From contig JAIYAE010000005.1 of NCBI GenBank assembly GCA_027489175.1, positions 1-64,000 on the forward strand: a stretch of 64,000 bases of DNA, read 5' to 3'. Shown here piece by piece: positions 61,232 to 64,000 of this stretch. Each line of letters begins with the position of its first letter. Position 1 is the first letter of the stretch. The notes below the pieces were generated by a model, which was not told the DNA's origin, did not search any database, and worked only from the letters and a program-made list of their open reading frames with translations. This DNA is from Rhodobacter sp. GTDB taxonomy: Bacteria > Pseudomonadota > Alphaproteobacteria > Rhodobacterales > Rhodobacteraceae. The position numbers and the translations under genes are program-made.

Positions 61232-61630
61232 ATGGTCCCGAACCTGACAAAGACTGCTGCCCTTGCGCTGCTGATTGCAGCTCCGCTTGCCTTGACGGTT
61301 GGTGCGGCACCCTTTCCGCTGGTCATCGGGCCCGAGGTCATGGACATCGGCCAGGACCTTGCGCTGACCGAAACCCATTGCGATGCGCGCGGCACGGTGC
61401 AAGCGACCCTTGGCCGCGACTTTGCCGAAACCCCACGCCTTGCCGCGCTGACGGAAACCGGCCTGACGATGGAGCTTTGGACATCCGATCACACCGGAAG
61501 CTGGACGGTGGTGCATCATGGTGGGGACGGGATCAGCTGCATCGTCTCGACCGGGATGGGTTGGGCGGCTGATCAGGATGCCGCTTTGGTGCTGGACACT
61601 GCGCTGAGCGAGGCGGTCTACGCCTCTTGA
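61232..61630 (+). CDS. Exported protein of unknown function
   Basis: A 132-aa secreted protein. The signal peptide MVPNLTKTAALALLIAAPLA ends at GAA-AP. The mature part (ALTETHCDARGTVQATLGRD) has two Cys about 60 residues apart, suggesting one disulfide. GGAGACGCC lies before the ATG. No known domain recognised. It is the first plus-strand gene after the palindrome at 61114-61139. Confidence 0.75.
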   Translation: MVPNLTKTAALALLIAAPLALTVGAAPFPLVIGPEVMDIGQDLALTETHCDARGTVQATLGRDFAETPRLAALTETGLTMELWTSDHTGSWTVVHHGGDGISCIVSTGMGWAADQDAALVLDTALSEAVYAS

Positions 61631-61767
61631 TCCGGTCAAGGATTGGTCACGCCGGTTGGATGTGGCGACGCGGGGCGGCCAAACCGGCCCGACCCGGCCA
61701 GAGCGGCTTGCATCAGGCTTGGGGAATGGCATAGTCGGGGCTTCAAATTCAAACCGGAGCCTGACCG

Positions 61768-62553
61768 ATGAAAGCCACCGCTGCCGCCCTTCTGGGACTT
61801 AGCCTTCTGACCCTGCCCGCCTTTGCGCAGGACCTGCCCGATCTGGCGGGACGCGAGGTTGTGGTGGTCACGGAAAACGCCTATCCGCCGCTGCAGTTCC
61901 TCGATGCCTCGGGCACGGCTGTGGGCTGGGAATATGACGCGATGGCAGAGATTGCCAAGCGGCTGAACATCACGGTGACCTATGAGAACATCAGCTGGGA
62001 TGCGATGATCCCGGCGGTGGCGGAAGGCCAGTTTGATCTGGGGATGACCGGGATCACCATCCGCGATGACCGGAAAGAGCAGGTCGATTTCTCGGACAGC
62101 TACATGACCAGCGAGATGGTGATGATGGTGCGCGGGGATGAGACGCGGTTTACGGATGCCGCGTCGTTTGCCGCGAATGCTGATCTTCTGATGGCCGCGC
62201 AGCCCGGCACGACGCCGTTCTACGTGGGCGTCTATGAGGTGCTGGACGGCAATGAGGCGAACCCGCGGATCAAGCTCTTTGAGACGTTCGGGGCCACGGT
62301 CGAGGCGCTGAAGGCGGGCGATGTGGACCTTGTGCTGACCGATGGCACGGCGGGCGCGGGCTATGTCGACGCCAGCGCCGGGGGGCTGAAGATCATCGGC
62401 GAGAAGCTGGGGACCGAGGATTTCGGCTTTATCTTCCCGAAAGGGTCCGACCTTGTGGCACCGATGAACGCGGCGATTGCCAGCATGAAAGCGGATGGCA
62501 CCATCGATGCGCTGAACAAGAAGTGGTTCCTTGACTACAAGATGGGCGGCTGA
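61768..62553 (+). CDS. Amino-acid ABC transporter substrate-binding protein
   Basis: A 261-aa periplasmic family 3 binding protein. The signal peptide [20 protein letters not shown] precedes [28 protein letters not shown] and [20 protein letters not shown] are the family's signature stretches. GGAGCC lies upstream of the ATG. Polar amino acids are the usual ligands. The hairpin right after the stop repeats the pattern seen at the other two binding-protein genes. Confidence 0.92.
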   Translation: MKATAAALLGLSLLTLPAFAQDLPDLAGREVVVVTENAYPPLQFLDASGTAVGWEYDAMAEIAKRLNITVTYENISWDAMIPAVAEGQFDLGMTGITIRDDRKEQVDFSDSYMTSEMVMMVRGDETRFTDAASFAANADLLMAAQPGTTPFYVGVYEVLDGNEANPRIKLFETFGATVEALKAGDVDLVLTDGTAGAGYVDASAGGLKIIGEKLGTEDFGFIFPKGSDLVAPMNAAIASMKADGTIDALNKKWFLDYKMGG

Positions 62554-62562
62554 GGTTTGCAT

Positions 62563-62587
62563 GGCCCCGGGTCTGACGGCCCGGGCC
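62563..62587 (+). terminator. GC-rich hairpin between amino-acid binding-protein and permease genes
   Basis: GGCC-CCGGG and CCCGGGCC form an 8-bp stem with one bulged C and an 8-base loop, 9 bp after the stop of the binding-protein gene. It lies within the 41-bp gap before the permease. There is no U-run, so pausing or mRNA protection is more likely than full termination. Confidence 0.6.
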
Positions 62588-62594
62588 TTCGCAC

Positions 62595-63392
62595 ATGACC
62601 CCCAACCCTGAGCCCGACAAGGACTTTCCCTGGTGGCTGGTGATCGTGACGATCACCGGCCTCTGGCTGTTTTATGAGGTCTGGGCGAGCGAGGTCTATT
62701 CCGCCGCGCTGGCGACCTTGGCGAAGGGCATCTGGATCACGGTGCTGGTGACGCTGGTGGCCTATTTCGGCGCCTGTGTCATCGGGCTGGGCCTGGCGCT
62801 GGCGGGGCTGTCGCGGTTCGTGGTCCTGCGGCAGGCGGCGCGGCTTTACATCGAGGTGATGCGGGGGGTGCCGATCATCGTGCTCCTTCTGTACGTCGCA
62901 TTCGTGGTGGCGCCGGGGCTGGTGGCGGCGTGGAACTGGATCGGCATGCCGCTGGGGTTTGACGAGGTGCGGGGGCGGGATTTCCCCTTGCTGTGGCGGG
63001 CGGTGATCGCGCTGATGCTGGCCTATTCGGCCTTCCTGGCCGAGATTTTCCGGGCGGGCCTGCAGGCGGTGGACAAGGGCCAGATCGAGGCGGCGAAGGC
63101 CTTGGGTCTGTCAGGCTGGCAGCGGTTCCGCCACATCGTCTTTCCGCAGGCATTCCGGATGGTGCTGCCGCCCTTGGGCAATGATTTCGTGGCGATGGTG
63201 AAGGATTCGTCTTTGGTGTCCGTGCTGGGGGTGAGCGACATCACCCAGTTGGCCAAGGTCACGGCGGCGGGGAATTTTCGGTATTTCGAGACCTATAACG
63301 TGGCGGCGCTGCTTTATCTGACGATGACGATTGGCTTGAGCCTTTTGTTGCGGCGGCTGGAAGCACGGTTGCGGGGGCAGGACGGGCGGTAA
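62595..63392 (+). CDS. Amino-acid ABC transporter permease
   Basis: A 265-aa HisMQ-type permease with five or so membrane segments. IRVMRGVPII-type sequence reads IEVMRGVPIIVLLLYVAFVV here, and the EAA loop is QIEAAKALGLSGWQRFRHIV followed by FPQAFRMVLPPLGNDFVAMV. A short N-terminal extension (about 18 residues) precedes the first segment. No ATPase gene follows before the M3 peptidase, so the ATPase must be encoded elsewhere. Confidence 0.92.
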   Translation: MTPNPEPDKDFPWWLVIVTITGLWLFYEVWASEVYSAALATLAKGIWITVLVTLVAYFGACVIGLGLALAGLSRFVVLRQAARLYIEVMRGVPIIVLLLYVAFVVAPGLVAAWNWIGMPLGFDEVRGRDFPLLWRAVIALMLAYSAFLAEIFRAGLQAVDKGQIEAAKALGLSGWQRFRHIVFPQAFRMVLPPLGNDFVAMVKDSSLVSVLGVSDITQLAKVTAAGNFRYFETYNVAALLYLTMTIGLSLLLRRLEARLRGQDGR

Positions 63393-63399
63393 GGTAAAG

Positions 63400-63461
63400 G
63401 AGCGCGTTCCGCGCACGCCTTTTGTCTCGCCTCTGCGCGCAGGCGCGCAACCGGCTCGGGC
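63400..63461 (+). repeat. Dispersed intergenic repeat family A, copy 3
   Basis: GAGCGCGTTCCGCGCACGCC then TCTCGCCTCTGCGCGC and GGCGCGCAACCGGCTCGGGC. It starts 7 bp after the permease stop and abuts family B copy 6. Confidence 0.88.
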
Positions 63462-63465
63462 AAAT

Positions 63466-63515
63466 GGGGGCATTCTGCCCCCAAACCCCCTGAGAGTATT
63501 TGTCAAAAGAGCAAG
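63466..63515 (+). repeat. Dispersed intergenic repeat family B, copy 6
   Basis: The hairpin GGGGGC-ATTCT-GCCCCC (63466-63482) is followed by a C-run and the core GAGTATTTGTC-AAAAGAGCAAG (63494-63515). Closest to copy 2 at 51435-51486. It lies 58 bp before the peptidase start. Confidence 0.82.
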
Positions 63516-63573
63516 CCCATGGGTGGACCTTGGGGGTGGGCGGCCTTAGGTTTTCAGGCAAAGGAGATTTGCC

Positions 63574-64000
63574 ATGAATGTTCTCTTGCAGCCTTGGGAC
63601 ACGCCCTTCGGAATGCCGCCTTTCGCGCTGGTGCGGGATGAGGATTTCGGGCCGGCCTTTGACGAGGCCCTGGCGCGGGCGCGGGCCAATATCGCGGCAA
63701 TTGCCGAGGGGCCAGGAGCGTCGTTTGCCGAGGTGATCGAGGCGCTGGAGCTGGCGGAGGGGGACCTCGACCGGGTGGCGGGGCTGTTTTACAATCTGGC
63801 CGGGGCCGACAGCACCGAGGCGCGTGAGGCGTTGATGCGGGAGCTTGCGCCGAAGATGTCGGCGTTTTCGTCTGAGGTCACCAACAACAAGGCGCTTTGG
63901 GCCAAGATCGAGGCGCTATGGGCGGGGCGTGACGGTCTGGGGCTGACGGCCGAACAGGCGCGGGTGCTGGAGCTTTACCGGCAGATGTTCGTGCGGTCCG
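63574..64000 (+). CDS. M3 family metallopeptidase, N-terminal part
   Basis: The first 142 residues of a gene running off the right edge. MNVLLQPWDTPFGMPPFALV and FGPAFDEALARARANIAAIA, with VTNNKALWAKIEALW, are typical of M3 peptidyl-dipeptidase Dcp/oligopeptidase A proteins. The zinc HExxH motif lies beyond the window. AAGGAG is ideally spaced before the ATG. A cytoplasmic peptidase that breaks down small peptides is expected. Confidence 0.85.
   Translation, partial: MNVLLQPWDTPFGMPPFALVRDEDFGPAFDEALARARANIAAIAEGPGASFAEVIEALELAEGDLDRVAGLFYNLAGADSTEAREALMRELAPKMSAFSSEVTNNKALWAKIEALWAGRDGLGLTAEQARVLELYRQMFVRS

Overview
The window is GC-rich alphaproteobacterial chromosome, most likely Rhodobacterales (Rhodobacter/Paracoccaceae-like). 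The reasons are the Rhodobacter-type RpoH sigma factor behind an apparent RpoE promoter, the TIGR02186-TauE pair, the lgt/SAM-methyltransferase/pgeF order, and the house style of short ATGA gene overlaps. This assignment comes from sequence reading alone. I found no rRNA, tRNA, CRISPR array, insertion sequence or phage gene. About 70 genes cover the window, mostly housekeeping and catabolic.

Region by region. 1-9508: an alpha-galactoside/galactose island. On the minus strand it holds a sugar-binding protein, two permeases, a GH36 alpha-galactosidase, an SDR (probable galactose dehydrogenase), a KDGal kinase, a KDPGal aldolase and a truncated SMP-30 lactonase. On the plus strand an IclR regulator and the transporter ATPase diverge from it. 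This would be import of an alpha-galactoside, cytoplasmic hydrolysis, then oxidative De Ley-Doudoroff breakdown; only galactonate dehydratase is missing. 9700-16500: trxB/lrp, lgt-methyltransferase-pgeF, ubiK and TIGR02186-TauE. 16594-22209: purine nucleoside phosphorylase with a complete BMP-type nucleoside ABC transporter. 22377-29185: nfu-tsaB-rimI, dgkA-eptA, a universal stress protein, a MATE pump and two PaaI thioesterases. 29297-38294: two MerR regulators and a fatty acid/acyl-CoA degradation cluster (acyl-CoA dehydrogenase, GST, thiolase, bicupin, FadJ). 38397-49000: a hydroxyacid dehydrogenase, csaA, proC, ybjN, trpS, a rhomboid-like protein without catalytic residues, murJ, glnD and an LpoA-like lipoprotein. 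48982-64000: rsmI, yraN, gshB, comM, a GST with a YHS-like tail, cobC-cobU, rpoH, coaBC, dut, a ThiF-like protein, a LAS-type membrane peptidase, chaC, an amino-acid ABC transporter and the start of an M3 peptidase.

The non-coding signals are unusually informative. All three ABC binding-protein genes are followed within the operon by a strong GC hairpin, which would uncouple binding-protein level from permease level. Two families of dispersed intergenic repeats (called A and B here) recur, and every copy I found lies in the same orientation on the plus strand regardless of gene direction. Other notable sites are a 17-bp palindrome that exactly fills the -35/-10 spacer of the LpoA-like gene, an ECF-type TGATCC promoter before rpoH, a perfect TGACGTTAACGTCA palindrome before the second MerR gene, and an inverted pair of near-perfect palindromes between two convergent genes.

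Limits: functions rest on motif recognition by eye. Start codons were chosen from gene overlaps and Shine-Dalgarno sequences. Promoters and operators are predictions.
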